NCBI GenBank assembly: GCA_900553255.1
Contig: USCI01000044.1
Coordinates: 1 to 20,233 of the forward strand
Reading direction: 5' to 3'
DNA length: 20,233 bases
DNA from: an uncultured Oscillospiraceae bacterium
GTDB taxonomy: Bacteria > Bacillota > Clostridia > Oscillospirales > Acutalibacteraceae
Part shown: in pieces, positions 15,149 through 20,233 of the stretch
How the letters are laid out: every line of letters begins with the position of its first letter
Position numbering within the stretch: the stretch's first letter is position 1
Position numbers and translations under genes: made by a program
The notes under the pieces: model-generated
Told to the model about the DNA's origin: nothing
Seen by the model: only the letters and a program-made list of their open reading frames with translations
Databases searched by the model: none

Positions 15149-16423
15149 ATGAGGGGGGATTTTCTTATGCGCGGTGCAGCGGGCGGCCGGTCTTTATCTG
15201 CCGGACAGCGAGTCCTGCTGCTGCAGTGTCTTTGCTGCATGGTTTATTTTGTCAGCTATCTGACCCGTACCAACTATGCCGCTGCACTGTCCGAAATGGT
15301 GAATGTGCTGCACATTTCCAACGAAACAGCGGGACTGGCAGTCACCTTTAGTTTTTTGACATATGGGCTGGGACAGACGCTGTGCGGCATGGTCGGCGAT
15401 GTTGCCGATCCGCGGCGGATGATTGCAGCCGGCCTTGTCGCCACTGCCGGCTGTAATCTGCTTATGCCGGTGATGCCGAATATTTCCTGGATGACAGCCC
15501 TTTGGGGACTTAACGGCTTTTTTCAGTCCATGCTGTGGCCGCCGCTTGTGCGTATAATGGCGGAAAACCTGTCAGAAACCGATTACCAGCATGCCTGTGT
15601 GGCCGTGTCAACGGCAGCGTCGGCCGGGGCTGTTGCCGTTTATCTGCTGGTGCCGGTATGTCTTCTGCTGGCTGGATGGCCGTCTGCGTTTATCGTTCCG
15701 GCGGTGTTCGGTCTGCTGGCCACAGGGGTGTGGCTCACCGGCACGAAAGCCTGTACAGGGGAAAAGCGCGTGGAGACAGCAGACCGGCCGGCTAATGCAG
15801 TATCCGTTGTGCAGCAAACGGGGTTGTGGCCGCTTATCCGGCGCAGTGCGCTGCTGCCCCTGATGGGGGCGATTGTGATGATGGGTATCCTGCGTGACGG
15901 CATCACCACCTGGATGCCCACCTTTATCAATGAACGCTATCATCTGGGAACTTCCCTATCCATTCTTTCCGCCGCTATATTGCCGCTGTTCAGCATCTTC
16001 AGTGTTATAGCGGCCAGCTGGATATCAAAATGGCTGACAAATGAAGCGGCGGCGGCTGCGCTGCTGTTTGGCGGCGGCCTGCTGGCCGCCGTAGGGTTTA
16101 GACTGTCCTTTTTTGCAGTTCCAGCGGTTCCGGTGGCGTTCATGACGCTGCTGAACGGCTGTATGCATGGAGTGAATTTCATGCTGCTCAGCCGTCTGCC
16201 GCGGCGTTTTGCGCCGTATGGCCGAGTGTCCTTCATATCCGGGCTTCTCAACACCTTCACCTATGTTGGCGGAGGACTGGCCGCGTTCCTTATTGGGGCG
16301 GTGGCTGAACGTTTTGGCTGGCTGGTTGTCGCCGGAATGTGGGGCGGCGTAGCACTGGCCGGAACCCTGCTGTGTACCGCGGGAATCCGCCGTTTTCGGC
16401 GTTTCTGCAAAGAACTGCCGTGA
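15149..16423 (+). CDS. MFS permease resembling the organophosphate:phosphate antiporter family (GlpT/UhpT-like)
   Basis: The 424-aa protein has about 12 hydrophobic segments. Signs of the OPA branch are VYFVSYLTRTNYAAAL in helix 1 (where GlpT/UhpT have a conserved arginine for phosphate), YGLGQTLCGMVGDVADPRRM between helices 2 and 3, and LWGLNGFFQSMLWPPLVRIM in helices 4-5. OPA permeases exchange sugar phosphates or glycerol phosphate for inorganic phosphate; the exact substrate here is not readable. The start could be ATG 15149 (after AAGGGGGAA) or ATG 15167 (after GGGGGG); the first gives MRGDFLMRG at the N-terminus. It is the second gene of the DeoR operon and ends at a terminator, so its expression should follow the DeoR effector, plausibly its own substrate. 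Confidence 0.88.
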   Translation: MRGDFLMRGAAGGRSLSAGQRVLLLQCLCCMVYFVSYLTRTNYAAALSEMVNVLHISNETAGLAVTFSFLTYGLGQTLCGMVGDVADPRRMIAAGLVATAGCNLLMPVMPNISWMTALWGLNGFFQSMLWPPLVRIMAENLSETDYQHACVAVSTAASAGAVAVYLLVPVCLLLAGWPSAFIVPAVFGLLATGVWLTGTKACTGEKRVETADRPANAVSVVQQTGLWPLIRRSALLPLMGAIVMMGILRDGITTWMPTFINERYHLGTSLSILSAAILPLFSIFSVIAASWISKWLTNEAAAAALLFGGGLLAAVGFRLSFFAVPAVPVAFMTLLNGCMHGVNFMLLSRLPRRFAPYGRVSFISGLLNTFTYVGGGLAAFLIGAVAERFGWLVVAGMWGGVALAGTLLCTAGIRRFRRFCKELP

Positions 16424-16435
16424 TGAGAAAATGCA

Positions 16436-16472
16436 TCGGCCTGCCGGAGGCAAAAAGGCTGTCGGCGGCCGA
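16436..16472. other. Imperfect hairpin between permease gene and terminator
   Basis: TCGGCC (16436-16441) pairs with GGCCGA (16467-16472), and inside it GCCG (16443-16446) with CGGC (16463-16466), one base bulged. No T-run follows on either side that would make it a typical terminator. Confidence 0.4.
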
Positions 16473-16485
16473 AAAAAGCAAAACA

Positions 16486-16528
16486 AAAGCGGAGCCTGGC
16501 AGACATGCCTGCCGGGCTCCGCTTTATT
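16486..16528 (+). terminator. Intrinsic terminator of the DeoR-permease operon
   Basis: AAAGCGGAGCCTGGCAG (16486-16502) pairs with CTGCCGGGCTCCGCTTT (16509-16525) with one G-T pair and a six-base loop, followed by ATT. Confidence 0.88.
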
Positions 16529-16581
16529 GGGGATATGCTGCGAAAAAGTTAACGGCTGCAATGCCGGCAAATACAGGCATG

Positions 16582-16617
16582 AAAAAACCTGCGGCCGCAC
16601 AATGGCTCACCGCAGGT
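16582..16617 (-). terminator. Intrinsic terminator of tRNA-Gly
   Basis: Minus strand: ACCTGCGG (16617-16610) pairs with CCGCAGGT (16594-16587), ending in a run of T to 16582. It starts two bases after the encoded CCA end. Confidence 0.85.
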
Positions 16618-16618
16618 C

Positions 16619-16692
16619 TGGAGCGGGGTACGGGAGTCGAACCCGCCTATTCGGCTTGGGAAGCCGACGCACTACCGATGTACTAACCCCGC
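16619..16692 (-). tRNA. tRNA-Gly (anticodon CCC)
   Basis: Read on the minus strand the 74-nt sequence folds as a full cloverleaf. The acceptor is GCGGGGT with ACCCCGC, the discriminator base is T as usual for bacterial tRNA-Gly, and CCA is encoded at 16621-16619. The anticodon stem TCGGC/GCCGA holds the loop TTCCCAA, giving anticodon CCC, which reads GGG. The T-loop GGTTCGACTCC is standard. It has its own promoter and terminator and sits alone, just past the 3' end of thrS. Confidence 0.97.
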
Positions 16693-16707
16693 GAATATCT
16701 GTCCCAT

Positions 16708-16736
16708 AGCATAGCACAGTTCCGGGGAAAAATCAA
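16708..16736 (-). promoter_or_regulatory. Promoter of tRNA-Gly
   Basis: Minus strand: TTGATT (16736-16731), 17 bases, TATGCT (16713-16708), with an extended -10 TGC. The expected start is within about ten bases of the mature 5' end. Confidence 0.8.
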
Positions 16737-16782
16737 GGGGGATTTCCCGCTTTTTTTCCGGATTTTCCCCTGGGTTTCCGAC

Positions 16783-16822
16783 AGAAAAACCGGGTTCCGC
16801 TTTTGAAAAAACGGAACCCGGT
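16783..16822 (-). terminator. Intrinsic terminator of thrS
   Basis: Minus strand: ACCGGGTTCCG (16822-16812) pairs with CGGAACCCGGT (16799-16789), followed by TTTTTCTGT. It lies 12 bases after the stop codon. Confidence 0.88.
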
Positions 16823-16833
16823 CACTGAATTTT

Positions 16834-18738
16834 TTACCGCGCTTTTTCCCGAATCTCTTTTTGGATGGTTTCGACAAATTCCGACAGCCGGCAGGCACCG
16901 GCATCGCCGTCGCGGCGTGAACGGACCGACACGGTGCCGCTTTCGGCCTCCTTCTCCCCGACGATGAGCATATACGGGATCTTCTGCAGCTGGGCCTCGC
17001 GGATCTTATAGCCGATCTTATCCGGGCGGAAGTTTTTCTCCACCCGCACGCCGGCGGCCGTCAGCTCTGCCGCGACCTTTTCGGCGTAGTCGTTATACTT
17101 CTCCGAAATGGGCAGCACCTCGACCTGCACCGGCGCCAGCCAGGTCGGGAACGCACCGGCGAAATGCTCGATGAGGATGCCGATGAAGCGCTCGATGCTG
17201 CCGAACACCACGCGGTGGATCATAACCGGGCGGTGCTTTTCGCCGTCCGCACCGGTATATTCGAGTGCGAACCGCTCCGGCAGCTGGAAGTCGAGCTGGA
17301 TGGTGCCGCACTGCCAGGTACGGCCGATGGAATCCTCCAGATGGAAATCGATCTTCGGGCCGTAGAACGCGCCGTCGCCCTCGTTGACCTTATACGGCAG
17401 GCCGATCTCATCGAGCGCGCCGCGCAGGCCGGCCGTCGCCATCTCCCAGTCCTCGTCCGAGCCCATGCTGTCCTCCGGACGGGTGGAAAGCTCCACATGA
17501 TAGGTGAAGCCGAACAGCGAATACACCTCGTCGATGAGCGCGACAACCCCCTTGATCTCGTCCTTGATCTGGTCGGCGGTCATGAAGATATGCGCATCGT
17601 CCTGCGTAAAGCAGCGCACCCGCATCAGGCCGTGCAGTGCGCCGGACAGTTCATGGCGATGCACCAGCCCCAGCTCGCCCATGCGCATCGGCAGGTCGCG
17701 GTAGGAATGCATCTCGGTCTGGTACACCAGGATACCGCCGGGGCAGTTCATCGGCTTGATGGCGAAATCGGTGTCGTCGATGACGGTGGTGTACATGTTG
17801 TTTTTATAGTGATCCCAATGGCCTGAACGCTCCCACAGGCTGCGGTTGAGCATGATGGGGGTGGAGATCTCCTGATAGCCGGCACGGGTATGCACCTCGC
17901 GCCAGTAGTTGATGAGCTCGTTTTTGAGGATCATGCCCTTGGGCAGGAAAAATGGGAAGCCGGGGCCTTCATCGAGCATGGTGAACAGGCCAAGCTCCTT
18001 GCCCAGACGGCGGTGGTCACGCTTTCTGGCCTCCTCGAGCCGCGCCAGATAGGCGTCCAGCTCGCTCTTTTTCGGGAAGGCGGTGCCGTAAATGCGCGAA
18101 AGCATCTTGTTTTTCTCGCTGCCGCGCCAGTAGGCACCGGTGCAGGAGGTGAGTTTGACCGCCTTGACCGGCGCGGTGGTCATCAGGTGAGGACCGGCGC
18201 ACAGGTCGGTGAAGTCGCCCTGCGTATAAAAGCTGATGGCCTCACCCTTGCCGGCGTGCTCATCCATCAGCTCGATTTTATACGGCTGGTCGGCCATGAG
18301 CTTATGCGCTTCCTCGATATCCAGCGCGAACCGCTCGATCGGCAGTGCGGCCTTCGCAATCGCGGCCATTTCCTTTTCGAGCTTTTCGAGGTCCTCGGCG
18401 GTGAACGGCGTTTCCTTATCGAAATCGTAATAGAAGCCGTTGTCGATAGCCGGGCCGATGGCAAACTTCGTGTCCGGGAACAGGTGCATAACCGCCTGCG
18501 CGAGGATGTGGGAAGCGGTATGGTTGAACGCGCGCTGGCCGTCCTCGTCCTCGAAGGTCAGGATTTCCAGCGTACAGTCCTCGGTCAGCGGGGTGCGCAG
18601 GTCGCACACCTCGCCGTTGATGCGTGCCGCGCAGGCCGCGCGGTACAGGTTCATCGAAATGTCGCGGCAGAGCGCCTCGACGGTGGTGTTTTCCTCCACC
18701 TGGCGAACATCGCCGCCCTTGAGTGTGATATTGAGCAT
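16834..18738 (-). CDS. thrS: Threonine-tRNA ligase
   Basis: A class II synthetase of 634 aa, the usual full length, which charges tRNA-Thr in the cytoplasm. Domains in order: an N-terminal TGS domain (about 1-60), an editing domain with HTASH and DFTDLCAGPH that removes mischarged serine, the catalytic core with FFLPKGM, motif 2 (MRVRCFTQDDAHIF), the zinc ligand cysteine in MNCPGG and histidines in LVHRHELSG and VMIHR, motif 3 (GSIERFIGILIEHFAG), then an anticodon-binding domain ending in SVRSRRDGD. The frame opens at a TTG at 18744, but ATG 18738 follows AAAGGAG at eight bases and is the start. It is controlled by a T-box leader and stands alone between its terminator and the ribbon-helix-helix gene. 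Confidence 0.98.
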   Translation of the reverse strand: MLNITLKGGDVRQVEENTTVEALCRDISMNLYRAACAARINGEVCDLRTPLTEDCTLEILTFEDEDGQRAFNHTASHILAQAVMHLFPDTKFAIGPAIDNGFYYDFDKETPFTAEDLEKLEKEMAAIAKAALPIERFALDIEEAHKLMADQPYKIELMDEHAGKGEAISFYTQGDFTDLCAGPHLMTTAPVKAVKLTSCTGAYWRGSEKNKMLSRIYGTAFPKKSELDAYLARLEEARKRDHRRLGKELGLFTMLDEGPGFPFFLPKGMILKNELINYWREVHTRAGYQEISTPIMLNRSLWERSGHWDHYKNNMYTTVIDDTDFAIKPMNCPGGILVYQTEMHSYRDLPMRMGELGLVHRHELSGALHGLMRVRCFTQDDAHIFMTADQIKDEIKGVVALIDEVYSLFGFTYHVELSTRPEDSMGSDEDWEMATAGLRGALDEIGLPYKVNEGDGAFYGPKIDFHLEDSIGRTWQCGTIQLDFQLPERFALEYTGADGEKHRPVMIHRVVFGSIERFIGILIEHFAGAFPTWLAPVQVEVLPISEKYNDYAEKVAAELTAAGVRVEKNFRPDKIGYKIREAQLQKIPYMLIVGEKEAESGTVSVRSRRDGDAGACRLSEFVETIQKEIREKAR

Positions 18739-18791
18739 AACCAAAACTCCTTTCTGTGTTTATACAACGTTTATACGGCAGGACACTTACG

Positions 18792-19039
18792 GAAAAACAA
18801 AACACCCCGTCCCGGCAAAGGGACGAGGTGCATTTCTCGTGGTTCCACCCTTATTCAGCCGCGCTGTGCGCAACTCTTCAGGCGGCCGATAACGGAGCCG
18901 GCCGGCGCGCCTTAGGCCGTTTCGGGCGGTTGGCGCGCACTCCGGGGCGGTGGCTTTATCCGGACTTTCTGCGCCGCTTGCAGCAGGTGCGGCGCTCTCT
19001 GGGAGAAAGCGGTCGGACAAGCGTCCCCATCGACGTGTT
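18792..19039 (-). promoter_or_regulatory. T-box riboswitch leader of thrS
   Basis: On the minus strand the leader of about 300 nt contains the T-box core AGGGTGGAACCACG (18851-18838), one base from the usual AGGGUGGNACCGCG. Then comes the terminator stem CACCTCGTCCC (18830-18820) with GGGACGGGGTG (18813-18803) and the run TTTTGTTTTT (to 18792). Upstream a long stem I can be drawn with AGAGAGC in its distal part. The 3' side of the basal internal loop holds ACC, a threonine codon, at 18951-18949, the likely specifier. Uncharged tRNA-Thr would favour the antiterminator and switch thrS on. The fold is by hand; the T-box motif and terminator are certain, the specifier position is probable. Confidence 0.93.
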
Positions 19040-19045
19040 GAGATT

Positions 19046-19074
19046 ATGTTAGCACGCCTTTTCCGCCTTGTCAA
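19046..19074 (-). promoter_or_regulatory. Promoter of the thrS T-box leader
   Basis: Minus strand: TTGACA (19074-19069), 17 bases, TAACAT (19051-19046), preceded by TGC as an extended -10. The stop codon of the ribbon-helix-helix gene (19073-19071) is inside the -35 box. Confidence 0.75.
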
Positions 19075-19271
19075 GCGGGATTATGATCTTCCGGCGTTTT
19101 TTCCTGCGGGGGTGTGAAATTCTCAAGTGCATAGTCGATACACTGGCTGATGAATTCGTTGCGGCTTATTTTGTAGAGCGCAGCAAGCTGGTCAATTTTT
19201 TCAATTTTATCGACTTCTAGGCGGATAGAAAACGGAACTTTTTTATATGGCTTCGGCGTAAAGGAACGCAT
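19071..19271 (-). CDS. Ribbon-helix-helix (Arc/MetJ/CopG-type) DNA-binding protein
   Basis: The 66-aa protein carries one RHH fold: a beta strand (VPFSIRLEV, about 12-20), helix A (DKIEKIDQLAALYK), a turn with ISRNEF, and helix B (ISQCIDYALENF). RHH proteins bind DNA as dimers, often as antitoxins or small repressors. No toxin gene follows: thrS lies directly downstream. ATG 19271 follows GAGGTG at five bases; a TTG at 19289 is rejected because that ribosome site would lie inside the coding sequence. It diverges from the 82-aa gene across 93 AT-rich bases, so it may regulate itself or that gene. The stop codon is built into the thrS -35 box, and no terminator separates the two. Confidence 0.85.
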   Translation of the reverse strand: MRSFTPKPYKKVPFSIRLEVDKIEKIDQLAALYKISRNEFISQCIDYALENFTPPQEKTPEDHNPA

Positions 19272-19282
19272 AAAATCACCTC

Positions 19283-19311
19283 TAGCCAAATTGTAATCGA
19301 AATGTTATAAT
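19283..19311 (+). promoter_or_regulatory. Promoter of the small cysteine-containing gene
   Basis: TAGCCA (19283-19288), 17 bases, TATAAT (19306-19311). The -10 is a perfect match, the -35 four of six. It lies in the divergent region shared with the ribbon-helix-helix gene. Confidence 0.6.
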
Positions 19312-19364
19312 AAAAATATGTTCAAAAATAGCATCGAATATCGAACACAAAAGAGGTGCAAATT

Positions 19365-19613
19365 ATGGAAATCGATCTGACCAACCGGGGAATCGCCTGC
19401 GAAAACCTCTGGTGTCTGTACTGGCAGCAGGGGTTCTGTGTGCTGGACCGGGTGACGCTCGACATACAGGGACGCTGCAACGAATGTGAATACGTTATCC
19501 CGGAGGAGGGCGAGCTCAACGCCCTGCGCGCGAAGGTTTTGCGCGACCGCATGAAATCCCCGGAGGAAAGGCGGCATCCGAGCCGGCGACTGCGGCGGAC
19601 CGGCGCGAAATAG
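19365..19613 (+). CDS. Small hypothetical protein with clustered cysteines
   Basis: The 82-aa protein has no recognised domain. Five cysteines lie in the first half (ACENLWCLY, GFCVLD, GRCNECEY); the final CxxC and the spread of the others suggest metal binding or a redox cluster. The second half is charged and basic, ending in PSRRLRRTGAK, which could contact nucleic acid. There is no signal peptide. The ATG follows AAGAGGTG at six bases and a TATAAT promoter. It diverges from the ribbon-helix-helix gene. A 7-bp hairpin GGCCGCC/GGCGGCC starts two bases after its stop (19615-19634) but lacks a T-run; a weaker AAAGG/CCTTT fold ending in TTTT follows at 19635-19658. The function is unknown. Confidence 0.75.
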   Translation: MEIDLTNRGIACENLWCLYWQQGFCVLDRVTLDIQGRCNECEYVIPEEGELNALRAKVLRDRMKSPEERRHPSRRLRRTGAK

Positions 19614-19686
19614 CGGCCGCCAAAGCAGGCGGCCAAAGGGCGCAGGCATCGGCCTTTTGCGGTCAATCAGCATAAGGAGAACAGGG

Positions 19687-20031
19687 ATTCCACACCATCG
19701 ATTCGGCGCCGTCGAAAAACGCCGCCAGCGTTTTTCGCTTGGCGACGGAAATAAAGGGCGTTTTGCGTCCTTTGACGCCCCGGTCAAAGGACGTGGCCGC
19801 GGGTACTCGCGTGAGAGAGTGCTGCGTCTGGTCTCGCGGCCAAACTCCACAATTTGTGAAGGTATGTCTGCCGGCAGGTCGGCAGCCCGCCTTTGCCCGA
19901 TGCCAGGCAGCCAGCCCCTTTTGTATGCGCACAAAAGGGGCGAAAAAGCACTGTTATTCCACCCGGCTGCTCGCGGCAAGCGAAATTTGCCGGACGCAAA
20001 TTTCGACGCCGCGGTTCAGGTTATGGGAAAG
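19687..20031. repeat. Dyad-symmetric element: two inverted, diverged copies of a multi-hairpin unit
   Basis: This gene-free stretch is a large imperfect palindrome centred near 19853. Arm A (plus strand): CGAAAAACGC/GCGTTTTTCG (19713-19722, 19728-19737), then GGAAATAAAGGGCGTTTT, then GTCCTTTGAC/GTCAAAGGAC (19767-19776, 19783-19792), then TGGCCGCG/CGCGGCCA (19794-19801, 19835-19842). Arm B (minus strand, inward from 20005): CGAAATTTGC/GCAAATTTCG (20005-19996, 19990-19981), then GGAATAACAGTGCTTTTT, then CCCCTTTTGT/ACAAAAGGGG (19940-19931, 19924-19915). Loops are five or six bases in matching order. Between arms the outer stems differ by paired changes (AAC to TTT, with GTT to AAA opposite), which preserves pairing. 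The internal-loop bases CTT are shared. Exact ends are uncertain. Long frames across it are by-products of GC-rich sequence. It could be a mobile palindromic repeat or a structured RNA. Confidence 0.75.
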
Positions 20032-20082
20032 CTCCGGCCGGTATCGAGATCTTGCGGCCTATCGAAATGCAATTATATAGGG

Positions 20083-20233
20083 GACGTTCTGTCCGGGTAC
20101 TATCCGCTGGAGAGCAGCCGGCCGGTGCTGGACACCATTCACCTGGCTATGAAGCGGGAGAAAAAGGCGGTCGCTGCGGAGTTGCAGCTCCACAGCGACC
20201 AGGGCTTTCAATACACATCCCAAGCATATTTCC
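20083..20233 (+). pseudogene. IS3-family transposase remnant (5' truncated, runs off the window)
   Basis: From about 20083 a single frame reads DVLSGYYPLESS, then VLDTIHLAMKREKKAVAAEL, then QLHSDQGFQYTSQAYF to the edge. This is the integrase-core (rve/DDE) region of IS3-family OrfB transposases; LHSDQG holds the second catalytic aspartate. No matching start or upstream catalytic part (first Asp, HTH, OrfA) is found: the DNA before it is the palindromic element. The 5' part has been lost or displaced, so this is a broken copy unless it belongs to a rearranged element. Whether the 3' part is whole cannot be seen here. Confidence 0.85.

Noticed and set aside
17890..18915. 341-codon plus-strand frame opposite thrS and its T-box
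   Set aside because: It is entirely antisense to a certain gene and a structured leader.
19687..20031. CRISPR array
   Set aside because: The repeats are inverted hairpins of differing sequence, not regularly spaced identical direct repeats.
19305..20080. Open frames of 113 and 224 codons through the palindromic element
   Set aside because: They cross several perfect hairpins on both strands, have no ribosome sites, and the arms differ in ways that keep base pairing but not codons.

Overview
The window looks like chromosomal DNA of a low-oxygen Firmicute of class Clostridia, probably the Oscillospirales/Ruminococcaceae group. The basis is a T-box-controlled thrS, an AbrB/SpoVT-type regulator, a Thermotoga/Clostridium-type single-cluster ferredoxin, a BioY biotin carrier, strong Shine-Dalgarno sites (AAGGAG/GGAGG) and a GC-rich codon style. 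This is inference from gene content; no ribosomal RNA or other marker is present. About 95% of the window is ordinary housekeeping or accessory coding sequence. The last 0.6 kb is different: a large imperfect palindrome followed by a broken transposase.

Layout. 1-1.05 kb: a small XRE regulator (minus) facing away from an AbrB-type regulator and a small helical protein (plus), closed by a strong hairpin. 1.1-4.8 kb: a PMCA-like (type IIB) calcium P-type ATPase, then an MscS-type channel with its own near-consensus promoter. 4.8-7.8 kb (minus): an XRE-HTH/ADP-ribosylglycohydrolase fusion and an MFS transporter, each with its own promoter. 7.9-8.6 kb: bioY under a recognisable BirA operator. 8.7-14.0 kb: a surface/envelope block made of a triple zinc-ribbon protein, a secreted WG-repeat protein with a membrane anchor, and a sigma-70-family factor fused through one membrane segment to a large outside domain. 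14.0-16.4 kb: a ferredoxin (minus) diverging from a DeoR regulator plus organophosphate-antiporter-like MFS operon; the shared control region carries two inverted copies of a 15-bp site. 16.6-19.3 kb (minus): tRNA-Gly(CCC), thrS with its T-box leader, and a ribbon-helix-helix protein. 19.36-19.61 kb: a small cysteine-containing protein of unknown role. 19.69-20.03 kb: a dyad-symmetric element of several hairpins. 20.08-20.23 kb: an IS3-family transposase remnant running off the edge.

Working together: the DeoR regulator probably controls its own operon with the sugar-phosphate-type permease, and perhaps the ferredoxin. BirA from elsewhere in the genome probably controls bioY. Uncharged tRNA-Thr probably controls thrS. 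The zinc-ribbon, WG and sigma-membrane genes are all on the plus strand and may form one envelope-sensing module. The least expected structure is the palindromic element near the right edge: its two arms are diverged copies of the same hairpin unit, and their stems differ by compensating base changes.
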